A DNA stretch of 64,000 bases from JALEFZ01 sp964564415 (GCA_964564415.1 CAZMAV010000002.1:62001-126000), one strand, 5' to 3'; shown: positions 54,901 to 63,027, counted from the stretch's first letter. Notes: generated by a model not told the origin, from the letters alone. Numbers and translations are program-made.

Positions 54901-55312
54901 GGGTAAGGCGGAACTGCAACTTTCCTCACAGGCATTCGTCATAGAGTTAGCTGATGTAGAGATTGTTAGTGAGGATATACCCGGCTGGTCTGTCGCTTCG
55001 GATGCTGCATATACAGTAGCCCTGGACATCCAGATATCGGCAGAACTGAAGCAGGAAGGCATTGCCAGGGAATTTGTCAATCGCATCCAGAATATCCGCA
55101 AAAACAGTGGATTGGATGTGACTGATAGAATCCAGGTAAAAATCTCAACGCACTCCTCATGGGATACAGCCGTGAAGGCACATAAGCCCTACATTAGTTC
55201 GGAAACCCTGACAGAGGAATTAGAATTGGTGGCTGAAAAAGAGCTGGAAAAGGCAGAAGACATCGAAATCGATGGAGCGAGTGGAAAGATCGAAATTGCC
55301 AAGGTTTCCTAG
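51992..55312 (+). CDS. ileS: isoleucine--tRNA ligase, GxHH-signature type 2
   Basis: 1106 aa. The class I motif 1 reads 'PSANGKPGIHHVLARTIKD', so the canonical HxGH is replaced by G57-I58-H59-H60 (GxHH). The KMSKR motif is intact near residue 660 (DGRKMSKRLGN). Editing (CP1) and C-terminal anticodon-binding parts are present, with 'GWDTHGLPVELQVEKRLGI' and 'AFRIILGDFVSTEDGTGIVHISP'. The GKPGIHH / type-2 sequence style belongs to the eukaryote-like IleRS2 group. The published GxHH variant of IleRS2 is associated with mupirocin hyper-resistance. The gene begins an ileS - dksA-like - lspA cluster on the plus strand. Confidence 0.96.
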   Translation: MAKRYPEYKNLSLPSIDKEILQWWDENKTFEKSISVREGNPQFTFYEGPPSANGKPGIHHVLARTIKDIFCRYKTLKGFQVHRKGGWDTHGLPVELQVEKRLGIKKEDIGKTISIREYNAECRKDVLKFKDMWDDLTRKIGYWVDLDDPYVTFENNYIESIWNLLRRLWDKGLIYKGFTIQPYSPAAGTGLSSHELNMPGTYKDIKDTSVTAQFKVKKTGHPMEERLLQDEEVFFVAWTTTPWTLPSNAALAVGKNIEYVKVKTFNAYTYKPMEIVMARDLMGKYFNEKVADLPLEEYKEGDKLIPYKVVDSFKGADIAGMTYDQLFTYIQPSKPAFRIILGDFVSTEDGTGIVHISPTFGADDFFVSKQNDIPAIMATDAEGNPSPTVDKQGRFVKEITDFAGRYVKDYGQKEERSVDVDIAIKLKQENRAFKVEKYEHSYPHCWRTDRPVLYYPLDSWFVKTTAVKDKLLNKNKEINWKPASTGTGRFGNWLENLVDWNLSRSRFWGIPLPVWSTEDGKEQICIGSVAELEKEMQKAVKAGVLEKKVMMEFMEALDLHKPGVDEITLVSDTGKPMKRESDLIDVWFDSGAMPFAQWHYPFENEELFRSRFPADFISEGVDQTRGWFFTLHAIAVMLEDQPAFRNVISTGLLLDKDGRKMSKRLGNAVNPFDTVGKYGADATRWYMIGNSQPWDNLRFDLAGVQEVQRKFFGTLFNTYNFFALYANITSFSYEKQIPVEERSELDQWILSCLNTLIARVEEYMEDFEPTRAVREIDSFVQEQLSNWYVRLSRRRFWEGDDKAYQTLYECLEAVAILMSPFAPFFAEKLYQDLTDGKKFGSVHVADFPQSEEKYIDKKAEARMDMAQRITSLILSIRRKEKIKVRQPLGKAMVAILDTGMREELKKVQELVKSEVNIKELEYITEDNSILVKKIKPNFRKLGPKAGPLIKEIGPALAKFDQDDICKFESEGKAELQLSSQAFVIELADVEIVSEDIPGWSVASDAAYTVALDIQISAELKQEGIAREFVNRIQNIRKNSGLDVTDRIQVKISTHSSWDTAVKAHKPYISSETLTEELELVAEKELEKAEDIEIDGASGKIEIAKVS

Positions 55313-55336
55313 AGTTATGCTTTAAACCACAGATTT

Positions 55337-55729
55337 ATGACTGAAAAAATGTTCTATTCCAAAAGTGAGCTCGAGGAGTTCAGGAATATCATCAAGGGGA
55401 AGTTGGATAAGGCAAAGTTAGAATACAAAAGACTGGCAGACAGCCTAAAGGAAATCGGCCAAAATACCTCTGACAGTTTCAACATTACTGAGTTTGGAAA
55501 TGAGAGCGTAGAGAAAGAAGAAGTGGAATTGCTCATGGCCAGACAGTCCAAGTTTATCTATAACCTGGAAAAAGCCCTCATTAGGATAGAGAATGGATCC
55601 TATGGGAAGTGCCGGGTAACGGGAAAATTGATTCCAAAGGAAAGGCTGAGGGTAGTCCCCCACGCCACTACTACCATTGAGGCCAAGAAAGAACAATCCA
55701 TTAAGAAATCTCCTACAAACCGAGGCTAA
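55337..55729 (+). CDS. TraR/DksA-type regulator with reduced zinc finger
   Basis: 130 aa. A long N-terminal coiled-coil hairpin (LEEFRNIIKGKLDKAKLEYK...) precedes the C-terminal 'GSYGKCRVTGKLIPKERLRVVPHATTTIEAK' segment, which matches the DksA/TraR family. Only one cysteine of the usual four-cysteine zinc site remains, so zinc binding is doubtful; this one-cysteine version is common in Bacteroidota. DksA-like proteins bind in the RNA polymerase secondary channel and modulate initiation with ppGpp. It sits 24 bp after ileS and 3 bp before lspA, an order conserved in the phylum. Confidence 0.88.
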   Translation: MTEKMFYSKSELEEFRNIIKGKLDKAKLEYKRLADSLKEIGQNTSDSFNITEFGNESVEKEEVELLMARQSKFIYNLEKALIRIENGSYGKCRVTGKLIPKERLRVVPHATTTIEAKKEQSIKKSPTNRG

Positions 55730-55732
55730 TTC

Positions 55733-56473
55733 ATGAAGAGAGTTACAAAGTTATTTTCGATATCTCTGGTCGTTATCGTCCTGGATCAAATTGTCAAACT
55801 CCTGGTCAAGTTCAATATGGATAAGGGCGAGGCAGGAGAAATAAAAATTCTCGGGGATGTATTTAAGTTGCATTACATAGAAAATAATGGAGCCGCCTTT
55901 GGCTTGACCATTTCCGAATTATTCAACAACCTTGGCGCAAATATGTCGGAAGAAACCGGAAAATTGATCCTTTCCATTTTTTCCATCCTTGCCGTGGCAG
56001 CTATCGGGGTAGTTTTGTATAAACTAAAGGATCACAAATCAGCCCTTCCCATTTTTATTGCCTTGATTTTTGGAGGGGCTTTAGGCAATATCATCGATCG
56101 AACCTTCTATGGACTTTGGTTTGCAGAGGTTAATGATTACTCCGGAGGACTCTTTTTCGGTAGGGTGGTAGACATGTTTTACCTGGATATCTGGAAAGGT
56201 TATTTACCCGACTGGAAATATGTCCCTCTTTTCAATGGTCAATACACGGCATTGTGGCCCATATTCAACATTGCAGATGCCGCTATTTCCATAGGCATTG
56301 TTGTCATTCTCTTCTTCCAAGGGAGATTCTTCAAAATGGATGAAGAGGCGACCAAGGCAGAAACGGCAAAACCGGAAGATAGGGTCCAAGCAAAGGCCAG
56401 TAACACAGAGAGTATCTCAGATGGCGAGAAGAGTCCCGATGAGGCAAAAGAAGGAGACAAAGAAAAAGAATAA
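55733..56473 (+). CDS. lspA: signal peptidase II (prolipoprotein signal peptidase)
   Basis: 246 aa. Four membrane segments with the LspA motifs: 'IVLDQIVKLLVK' in the first, 'YIENNGAAFGL', 'GGALGNIIDRTFYGLWFAEVNDY' (first catalytic Asp in NIIDR), then 'VVDMFYLDIW' and 'FNIADAAIS' (second catalytic Asp). It cleaves lipid-modified lipoprotein precursors in the inner membrane; the many lipoproteins in this window are its substrates. The C-terminal ~45 residues are an acidic/basic unstructured tail not present in E. coli LspA but frequent in Bacteroidota. A hairpin terminator follows about 45 bp downstream. Confidence 0.95.
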   Translation: MKRVTKLFSISLVVIVLDQIVKLLVKFNMDKGEAGEIKILGDVFKLHYIENNGAAFGLTISELFNNLGANMSEETGKLILSIFSILAVAAIGVVLYKLKDHKSALPIFIALIFGGALGNIIDRTFYGLWFAEVNDYSGGLFFGRVVDMFYLDIWKGYLPDWKYVPLFNGQYTALWPIFNIADAAISIGIVVILFFQGRFFKMDEEATKAETAKPEDRVQAKASNTESISDGEKSPDEAKEGDKEKE

Positions 56474-56517
56474 TACCTGGATTTAGGAAAAATTTTGAGA
56501 CGGCATAAACGCAGGTG

Positions 56518-56549
56518 AAGGTACCCATTTTTTGGTGGATACCTTTTTT
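56518..56549 (+). terminator. terminator after lspA
   Basis: Six-bp stem AAGGTA (56518-56523) / TACCTT (56540-56545), extended by imperfect C/G pairs, followed by a T-run (56544-56549). It closes the ileS-dksA-lspA transcription unit. Confidence 0.68.
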
Positions 56550-56663
56550 ATTGGGTATCCCTGGGAGTTTGGTCAGTAACTGTAGTATTATTCTACTTCT
56601 TGTTTCGTCCGGGAGAAGTAATTTTTCTTAATTTGAACCTTGATTTCGAAGACAAGCCTGCTT

Positions 56664-57422
56664 ATGTATCCATTGGCCATCCTCTCTACGTTAGAAAAAA
56701 ACAAAGCCTCCGGCAAGAAAATGTTGGCCATGCTGCTGGACCCCGACAAGGTAAGCCTGGAGAGTGGCATCGAATATGCCCGTGAAGCAGAGCGAATGGG
56801 GGTCGACTGGTTGATGATAGGAGGAAGCCTCACCCAAGACCTCTTCATCCAGGAACTCATCCCCTCTATTCAGGCAGAGGTAGATCTACCCCTTGTTATT
56901 TTTCCTGGTTCTCCGACACAGATTGTAGCCTCTGCTGATGCCATTATGCTCCTCTCACTGATTAGTGGCAGAAATCCGGACTTTTTGATCGGCAGACATG
57001 TGGAGGCCGCTCCCTTGCTAAAAAAGTCCCCCCTCGAAGTGATCCCTACCGGCTATATGTTGATCGAGAGCGGAAGGATGACCACGGTCAATTATATCAG
57101 TAATACCCTGCCCATTCCCCGAGATAAGGCTGATATCGCCATGTCTACAGCCCTTGCCGGAGAATTATTGGGTTTGAAGATGATTTACATGGACGGAGGC
57201 AGCGGAGCCTTGGAAGCTGTCTCTGCGGAGATGATTCAAAGGGTAAGTAAAGAACTGAGGATTCCCCTGATTGTGGGAGGGGGAATCAGAAGTAGAGAGC
57301 AGGCGCAAAGAGCCTGGTACTCAGGGGCAGACATGATCGTGGTAGGTAGTGCCTTCGAAAAAGAGGGTGGAATCGATGTTCTAAGTAAAATATGCGCCCT
57401 CAAAAACCAAATCCTACAGTGA
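56664..57422 (+). CDS. geranylgeranylglyceryl-phosphate synthase family protein
   Basis: 252 aa from the ATG at 56664; the frame is open from 56640 and the first eight codons are doubtful. It is a TIM-barrel with 'AMLLDPDK', 'MIGGSLTQDLF', 'VIFPGSPTQIV', 'SLISGRNPDFLIGRHVEAAPLL', 'PTGYMLIESGRMTTV', 'YMDGGSGA' and 'LIVGGGIRS', the PcrB/GGGPS signature. In archaea it makes the ether link of isoprenoid lipids from glycerol-1-phosphate; in bacteria related proteins use other prenyl diphosphates. No lipid gene is next to it. The group II type found in Bacteroidota is the best match. It follows the lspA terminator. Confidence 0.9.
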   Translation: MYPLAILSTLEKNKASGKKMLAMLLDPDKVSLESGIEYAREAERMGVDWLMIGGSLTQDLFIQELIPSIQAEVDLPLVIFPGSPTQIVASADAIMLLSLISGRNPDFLIGRHVEAAPLLKKSPLEVIPTGYMLIESGRMTTVNYISNTLPIPRDKADIAMSTALAGELLGLKMIYMDGGSGALEAVSAEMIQRVSKELRIPLIVGGGIRSREQAQRAWYSGADMIVVGSAFEKEGGIDVLSKICALKNQILQ

Positions 57423-57461
57423 TTTCGTGAGAAAATCCAACACAATTCTTAAGTTTGCTCT

Positions 57462-57890
57462 ATGAGAAATTCAGTCTTCATCCTCGCAGTCCTGTTGATT
57501 GCTGTGTCTACTTCATGTGGGCCAAATCCTCCTTCAGAAAAAGAAGTGAGGGAAAGAATCATGGGAGCTTACTGCGCCGAAAATGGAAATTATCGCCTCG
57601 AACTCAAGGATAGTACTTATTTTAATCGCAAAGTAGTCATGGGCCCCTTTGGTGAAGGTCCCAACCGCGAATCCTGCAACGGACTCTACCGCCTTGAACT
57701 ACAAAATAATCAGTGGATCTTAAAGTTTGAAAAGGATAAGCGGCCCAAAACCGTCCTGGAAAACTGTGAGCAGACCTTTACCATCTGGACTCCCGAGCAA
57801 GGCTTTACCTACGGGGGAGAAAGTACAGTAACCATTGAGGACTTAATCGATGGCAAAACCCTGACCAAGGGTGCCTGTAAGGATTTTTAA
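57462..57890 (+). CDS. small lipoprotein of unknown function
   Basis: 142 aa with a type II signal peptide and lipobox AVSTSC (Cys19). The mature protein has short strands ('GNYRLELKDSTYFNRKVVMGPF', 'GLYRLELQNNQWILKFEKDKR') and three further Cys that may form disulphides. I recognise no family. It is 39 bp after the GGGPS gene and 11 bp before the FAH-fold gene, so it may belong to the same transcription unit. Confidence 0.75.
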   Translation: MRNSVFILAVLLIAVSTSCGPNPPSEKEVRERIMGAYCAENGNYRLELKDSTYFNRKVVMGPFGEGPNRESCNGLYRLELQNNQWILKFEKDKRPKTVLENCEQTFTIWTPEQGFTYGGESTVTIEDLIDGKTLTKGACKDF

Positions 57891-57901
57891 GACAACTTCG
57901 A

Positions 57902-58513
57902 ATGAAAATCATATGTGTGGGTAGGAATTATCAGGAGCACGCGAGGGAACTGAATAATCCCCTGCCCTCCAAGCCTCTGCTCTTTTTCAAACCCGATACT
58001 TCGGTGCTGCGAGAGAACAAGGATGTTTACTATCCCGAATTTACCCAAGACCTTCATTTTGAATGTGAACTGGTCATTAGAATAGCCAGGGAGGGGAAAT
58101 ATATTCAAAAAGACTTCGTGCCCTCCTACATTGATGGTATAGGGCTAGGCATAGACCTTACTGCAAGAGACATTCAATCGGAAGCCAAAGCCAAGGGTCA
58201 TCCTTGGACACTTGCCAAGGGTTTCAACGGTTCTGCTCCAGTTTCTGACTTCCTTCCTCCCACGGATTTTGCGGACCTCCAGGATATTCGTTTTGACTGC
58301 TTCATCAATGGAGAAAAAAGGCAGGAAGGCTTTACAGGAGATATGATTTTTCCCATCGATCACCTGATCACCTATCTCAGTCAATTCATAACGGTAAAAA
58401 AAGGAGATCTGATCTTTACGGGAACCCCTGCAGGAGTAGGAGCGTTGAGTATCGGGGATCATATTGATGCCAATTTAGAAGGGAAGAAAATGCTCGACTT
58501 TCATGTTAGATAA
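57902..58513 (+). CDS. fumarylacetoacetate hydrolase (FAH) family protein
   Basis: 203 aa, the compact FAH fold. The pattern 'CVGRNYQEHARELNNPLPSKPLLFFKPDTSVL', the metal-ligand segment 'HFECELVIRI', 'GIGLGIDLTARDIQSEAKAKGHPW' and 'IFTGTPAGVG' are diagnostic. Divalent-metal-dependent enzymes in this family hydrolyse or decarboxylate 2-oxo acids such as oxaloacetate or acylpyruvates; substrate cannot be set. It overlaps the M23 peptidase gene by 11 bp, suggesting coupled translation, although the two functions are not obviously related. Confidence 0.9.
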   Translation: MKIICVGRNYQEHARELNNPLPSKPLLFFKPDTSVLRENKDVYYPEFTQDLHFECELVIRIAREGKYIQKDFVPSYIDGIGLGIDLTARDIQSEAKAKGHPWTLAKGFNGSAPVSDFLPPTDFADLQDIRFDCFINGEKRQEGFTGDMIFPIDHLITYLSQFITVKKGDLIFTGTPAGVGALSIGDHIDANLEGKKMLDFHVR

Positions 58514-60470
58514 TTTGGGAAAAGGAAAATTAACCATACTTGTCTTGTTCATTATTGGGATAGGTGTTTCGGCATTTCTCCCTCCCTCAGAGGGCTATGT
58601 CTATCCCATGGACAACTACACAGCCCTTGCGGGAACCTTCGGAGAGTTAAGGTCCAATCATTTTCACTCGGGTATAGATATCAAGACCTACCGCAAGATC
58701 GGTATTCCTGTAAAAGCTGCTTCTTCAGGCTATGTGTACAGACTCAAAGCCTCCCCCTTTGGTTTTGGTCGGGCTGTTTACCTTAAGCATGATGACGGAA
58801 ATTTTTCTGTCTATGCCCACCTGGATCGTTTTTCCGATGCCTATGAAGCCCTGGTTTTTGACCGACAGCAAAAAGAAGAAAAGTATGAGCAGGAAATATA
58901 CTTACCCAGGGATCGGATAAGGGTAAAAAAGGGAGGGATTATCGGATATAGCGGAAATTCTGGCTCATCCTACGGTCCCCACCTGCATTTTGAGATCAGG
59001 GACAAAGACGAAAAGATCGTCAATCCCTTGCAGTTTTATCCTGAAAAAGTGGCAGATCACATCAATCCCATCGTTCAAGAATTAGCTTTTGAACCCCTGG
59101 AAATCGACTCCCGGGTAGAGGGAAAATGGGAAAAACTGCGCCTGACCCCCCAGAACCTTGGGGGAGGAAAGTACCGCATCAGGGACCTAATTCGGGTCAA
59201 AGGTAAGATAGGGATAGAATATATGGCTTTTGATCGGCTGGACAAAGCCCCTAATCAATGTGGAATCAATTACGCAAGGCTATATCTGGACGGAAAACTG
59301 ATCCATGATTTTCGCTTAGATACCTTTGCCTTTGAGGAGAGCCGAAATATCAACATGCACATAGATTATGAGCACTATGCAGCAAGTCGGAGGAAACTCC
59401 AAAGGGCCTATGTCATTCCTGGAAATAGCTTTAGCGGCTATGATACCCCTGTAGCAGGAGGGATAATATCTCTGAAAGACAATGAAAAGCAGAGTTTTCG
59501 GCTAGAACTCAAGGATTTTGCCGGTAATACCAGCACCGTAGAGGGTAACTTAATGCTGGACGATCAAATTCCTCTATTTCCTTCCCAAGCTACCTATTAC
59601 AACAGTCCAGCTTTTTCATTTGAAGAAAACCACCAAATTCTGAAGATCACGGTAGAGCGCCCTAGTGCCAACATGAAGGAGGGATTGCTCTACAAGAATG
59701 TTTTCGGCGAGCTCAAAACCCTGGCTCCCAGTTATCATCTTGGGCAGGAAATGGTATTCCTGATGACCTTGGATCGCTATGATTATCCCCTGGAAATAAA
59801 GAATCCCCAGGGGGAAAAGGGCCTTGAGTTCTATTATTACGAAGAATTGTTTCCCGATCAAAACAACCTTGTCGAGCTGGACGAACTACAGGTCTTTTTT
59901 CCCCATAGAAGTATTTTTACCCGGCTTCACCTACAGGTGCGTAAGCTGTCGAGGGAATCTGGGATGTACAGCCATGTATTTAAGATAGGGGATGAGGGGG
60001 TGCCCCTGCGAAATCCTTACCTGATAAGTTTTAAAGTGCCAAAAAAACTGGACCGAAGAAAAATGGTGGTGGCTCGTTGGGACAGAAATAAGTGGGAGTA
60101 CGCCGGATCAGTAGCCGGGGGAGATCAGAATGTATTTGCTTCCCTGAAGGAGTTTGGGAAGTTCTGTTTGATGGCTGATTCCACGGCCCCTGTCATCCGA
60201 GCCTTGAATTTTAAGGATAATGGATACATTCCAGGCAATGCCAGCCAACTGGTGCTGTCCATCGACGATGACTTTGCCGGAATTGACCACGAGACCATAA
60301 GGGGGACCATAGATGGAGAATGGGTACCCTTTGAGTATTTTTTCAGACAGAATAAAATCTGCTATGACTTCAATGGAAAAAGGCTAGAAAAAGGCCTTCA
60401 TACATTAAAGATTCAAGTTGGAGACAACACCGGCAACCTAAGCGAGTTGACTTATCGATTAAGGTTCTAG
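58503..60470 (+). CDS. M23 family metallopeptidase (LytM-type), envelope-anchored
   Basis: 655 aa. A signal peptide or anchor lies at about residues 7-27. The LytM domain occurs early (~45-180): 'NHFHSGIDIKTYRKIGIPVKAA' holds the first zinc His and Asp, and 'SSYGPHLHFEIRD' the HLH motif. All zinc ligands seem present, so it may be an active cell-wall endopeptidase. After it, ~450 residues of beta-rich sequence have no family I recognise ('DYEHYAASRRKLQRAYVIPG', 'FSLDDQIPLFPSQ'-like folds). Its start is inside the end of the FAH gene and the ankyrin gene follows 9 bp later. Confidence 0.88.
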   Translation: MLDNLGKGKLTILVLFIIGIGVSAFLPPSEGYVYPMDNYTALAGTFGELRSNHFHSGIDIKTYRKIGIPVKAASSGYVYRLKASPFGFGRAVYLKHDDGNFSVYAHLDRFSDAYEALVFDRQQKEEKYEQEIYLPRDRIRVKKGGIIGYSGNSGSSYGPHLHFEIRDKDEKIVNPLQFYPEKVADHINPIVQELAFEPLEIDSRVEGKWEKLRLTPQNLGGGKYRIRDLIRVKGKIGIEYMAFDRLDKAPNQCGINYARLYLDGKLIHDFRLDTFAFEESRNINMHIDYEHYAASRRKLQRAYVIPGNSFSGYDTPVAGGIISLKDNEKQSFRLELKDFAGNTSTVEGNLMLDDQIPLFPSQATYYNSPAFSFEENHQILKITVERPSANMKEGLLYKNVFGELKTLAPSYHLGQEMVFLMTLDRYDYPLEIKNPQGEKGLEFYYYEELFPDQNNLVELDELQVFFPHRSIFTRLHLQVRKLSRESGMYSHVFKIGDEGVPLRNPYLISFKVPKKLDRRKMVVARWDRNKWEYAGSVAGGDQNVFASLKEFGKFCLMADSTAPVIRALNFKDNGYIPGNASQLVLSIDDDFAGIDHETIRGTIDGEWVPFEYFFRQNKICYDFNGKRLEKGLHTLKIQVGDNTGNLSELTYRLRF

Positions 60471-60479
60471 CCGATCATT

Positions 60480-61085
60480 ATGAAGAATATATTCAGCTTT
60501 TTCCAAAAACCCGGCATTGATGATTTGCTGGCAGCTGTGGAAGAGGGAGACAGGGCCAAAGCCGAAGAAATTCTCGATAAGGAAGATAAGCTGTTGAATC
60601 AAAAAAACGGCTACGGAATGTCCCCCCTGATGTATGCTGTACTCAGAAAAGAAAGGGAGCTGGTGGTAGAATTTCTGCGCCGGGGAGCGGACCCAAATCT
60701 CATACATGAAAATGGAAGCAGGCCCTTGACCGTAGCGGTATTGGAAAGGGAGGAGCCTATCGTAAAAAGTCTTCTAGCCAGGGAAGATATTCAGGTGGAT
60801 ATTCAGGATAGGTTTGGTGCCAATGCACTCATGTATGCCACCCGGGCAGAAAACCTCGGGGCTGTAAGTCTTTTGCTGGACCGTGGGGCTGATCCTAACC
60901 TCAGGGACATAGAAGGGGAAACGCCTTTGATCTATGCCATCGGATCAAGAAGCAAGGAGATCATTCGTGAGCTTCTGAAACATGGGGCCAAGGTAGACCT
61001 GAAAAATTTTGACGGGCTCTCTGCCCTGGACAAGGCCTTTGACGATGAGATAAAGGCTCTCCTGGAATCTCATCGGGACAAATAA
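60480..61085 (+). CDS. short ankyrin repeat protein
   Basis: 201 aa without signal peptide, made of five or so ankyrin repeats: 'YGMSPLMYAVLRKERELVVEFLRRGADPN', 'NGSRPLTVAVLEREEPIVKSLL', 'FGANALMYATRAENLGAVSLLLDRGADPN', 'EGETPLIYAIGSRSKEIIRELLKHGAKVD'. Probably a cytosolic binding protein. It follows the M23 peptidase by 9 bp, as if made together with an envelope enzyme. The partner is unknown. Confidence 0.87.
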   Translation: MKNIFSFFQKPGIDDLLAAVEEGDRAKAEEILDKEDKLLNQKNGYGMSPLMYAVLRKERELVVEFLRRGADPNLIHENGSRPLTVAVLEREEPIVKSLLAREDIQVDIQDRFGANALMYATRAENLGAVSLLLDRGADPNLRDIEGETPLIYAIGSRSKEIIRELLKHGAKVDLKNFDGLSALDKAFDDEIKALLESHRDK

Positions 61086-61086
61086 T

Positions 61087-61117
61087 AATGGGGAACCGAT
61101 ATCCTCGATTCCCCATT
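61087..61117. terminator. hairpin between convergent genes
   Basis: Perfect 9-bp stem AATGGGGAA (61087-61095) / TTCCCCATT (61109-61117) with a 13-nt loop between the ankyrin gene end and the end of the minus-strand barrel gene. There is no long T-run on the plus side; the minus-strand side is followed by ATTATT. It probably ends one or both transcripts. Confidence 0.6.
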
Positions 61118-61146
61118 GTCAAAAAAGCTAATATTTATGGGTCGTT

Positions 61147-62106
61147 CTAGAAGTTAATTAAGTTGATCCCTGCGACGAAGGTGTTGGTTGCTGGACCTTT
61201 TCCTTCGATAAACAGCTCAGACAGGTTGTAATTTACGTAGAGGTCAAGCCACTTAAAATCCAGCCGGGCAGTCAGTCCATAACGAATGGGATTGAGGCTA
61301 TAATCGCCTTTCCGCTTGGTTTTTAGCCTCTCATCTTCAGTTACCTGCTTGGTATGAGCACTCCAAAGTAAGCCTCCGAAGGCACCGACTGAAAGGCTGA
61401 CATTGTTATCCTTGCCAGGAGCAGTATTGAAGTTTAGCAGAAGGGGAATCTGGGCGTATCGGGTAGTCAGCTTATTTTTCCTTAATTCTTGTTCGGCTGT
61501 ACCAAACTCCAGTCCTTCTTCGCCTTCAATCAGGGTAACGGGTGTCGTATAATAATAATTACTCCAGTCAATGGTAAAGGCTGTCTTAAGGCTGACTGCA
61601 CCTTTTCCAATTAGGCTTACCCGAGTACCTAAGAAGTGAAGGGCCACATGGGAGCCAAGTCTAAAATCTCGAAGGGCAAGTTCGGGAACAGCTGCGTCGG
61701 TTCCGTAGCTACCATCGACAAAATAATTGGTAATACCGAGGTCGAATCCTAGGAGATCGATTTCGACTGCGTCTCGCTCGTCTACCTTTTCCTTGGCTTC
61801 GTAGTCGTACTCATCATCCCAATCGTCCTGCTTCTCCTCGGCAGCCCTTTGCTCGGCTAGCTCTTTTTGTACTTCATCTACAATTTTGTTTACATCGCCA
61901 AACTTCAACTTGCGACCCTCTTCATCCTTGATGATGGTGACAGTTTTTTTCTTGATGGTAATCTTGGTCGTATCCGCAGCGGGACCTTCGCCGTCTACCG
62001 TAATCCTTTCTTCGATTTCGGTGAGGCTATTTTCTTCTTTTTTTTCCTGCCCAAACGCCACAAACTGGGTCAACATAAGGGTCAGGGTCAAAAATAGATA
62101 CTTCAT
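61147..62106 (-). CDS. outer membrane beta-barrel protein
   Basis: 319 aa from the ATG at 62104-62106 (MKYLFLTLTLMLTQFVAFGQ, signal peptide). After a charged, low-complexity region (residues ~20-110, many Glu/Lys/Asp), the C-terminal ~200 residues are porin-like strands with aromatic edges, ending in 'FVAGINLINF'. The layout resembles PorT/outer-membrane beta-barrel proteins of Bacteroidota. It is the third gene of a minus-strand cluster with an ECF sigma factor and a putative anti-sigma factor, suggesting stress or envelope regulation. Function is unknown. Confidence 0.8.
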   Translation of the reverse strand: MKYLFLTLTLMLTQFVAFGQEKKEENSLTEIEERITVDGEGPAADTTKITIKKKTVTIIKDEEGRKLKFGDVNKIVDEVQKELAEQRAAEEKQDDWDDEYDYEAKEKVDERDAVEIDLLGFDLGITNYFVDGSYGTDAAVPELALRDFRLGSHVALHFLGTRVSLIGKGAVSLKTAFTIDWSNYYYTTPVTLIEGEEGLEFGTAEQELRKNKLTTRYAQIPLLLNFNTAPGKDNNVSLSVGAFGGLLWSAHTKQVTEDERLKTKRKGDYSLNPIRYGLTARLDFKWLDLYVNYNLSELFIEGKGPATNTFVAGINLINF

Positions 62107-62125
62107 ATTCAGAGAGTTAATCTTT

Positions 62126-62992
62126 TTACTTTGTTTTTTCTTCTGGTTGATAAGTTTTTCTGGTAATGGATACATTGAAAAACTTGATTTCGATGGTCTT
62201 CTTTTTGCCATACTTGGTCATTTCTTCCTCTACCTTGACGGGAGAGGGAAGGTCGGACTTTTTGTCATTCAGTTTTTCGATGGCAAAAGACACGGCATCC
62301 TGTAGGCTGATGGTATTCAGGTCAATCTCGGTTTTGTGAGAATTGATTTTCTGGATAGCTGTCGCCTTCTGAGGTTTACTTTGTTTCACAGGTAGGGGAG
62401 AAATCTTTGTGTTAATTTTCTCCGGTTTTACATTTGCCAGGCTTGGGGTCTTTTCAGGTTCCCAGTCGATGGCTTTCAGGTTCAGGTTTTGCCTTTCTTC
62501 TCTAATGGTTGCGGCTGCGATTTGCTGCCTCTCCACCTTATCGAGGGTGAGGGGCTGACGGGATCTTCCTGTCGGAGCGAAGTAATCCTCTTCATTTTCT
62601 TTGCTTTTGGAGGAAGTTGAGGCGTTTTTTCTTTCGGAGTCCTCCTCGTTATCCTTTTTGCGAAGCTGCTCGAGGGTAGCAAGCTCACGGCGATAGTTGT
62701 CGTGGTTGGAGAGGGAACCTCCCTCCTGCTTTTGGGTTTCTGCTACCTGTTGAGGTTGCTGAAGCTCCTGTCGGGCGAGAATCCATACGCTGACCAGGAC
62801 GGCGAGTGTCGCCGCAATGGCCAGGTAGGGCTTCCAGGTCTGCCATAGTCCTGATTTTCGACGGATGTCCTCCTCGATGGCAGGCCACAGATCTATGTCC
62901 GGTTCCTCCTCTCGATGCTCAAACTTATTTTTGAGCAATCCTCTTAATTCTGGTTCCTTTCCCATGAGGTTATACAAATTGATTTTACTCAT
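62126..62992 (-). CDS. putative anti-sigma factor (single-pass membrane protein)
   Basis: 288 aa with an N-terminal ~55-residue part facing the cytoplasm, one membrane segment (about 57-75, 'YLAIAATLAVLVSVWIL'), and a ~210-residue Lys/Glu-rich extracytoplasmic tail with no recognised domain. It lacks a clear ZAS or FecR signature. The N-terminal part 'LYNLMGKEPELRGLLKNKF' and the position directly after an ECF sigma gene suggest an anti-sigma role; this is an inference from gene order. The barrel gene follows after 19 bp. Confidence 0.72.
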   Translation of the reverse strand: MSKINLYNLMGKEPELRGLLKNKFEHREEEPDIDLWPAIEEDIRRKSGLWQTWKPYLAIAATLAVLVSVWILARQELQQPQQVAETQKQEGGSLSNHDNYRRELATLEQLRKKDNEEDSERKNASTSSKSKENEEDYFAPTGRSRQPLTLDKVERQQIAAATIREERQNLNLKAIDWEPEKTPSLANVKPEKINTKISPLPVKQSKPQKATAIQKINSHKTEIDLNTISLQDAVSFAIEKLNDKKSDLPSPVKVEEEMTKYGKKKTIEIKFFNVSITRKTYQPEEKTK

Positions 62993-63027
62993 TGATAGAT
63001 TGAAGTTTTTGAATATTAAGTCGCATT

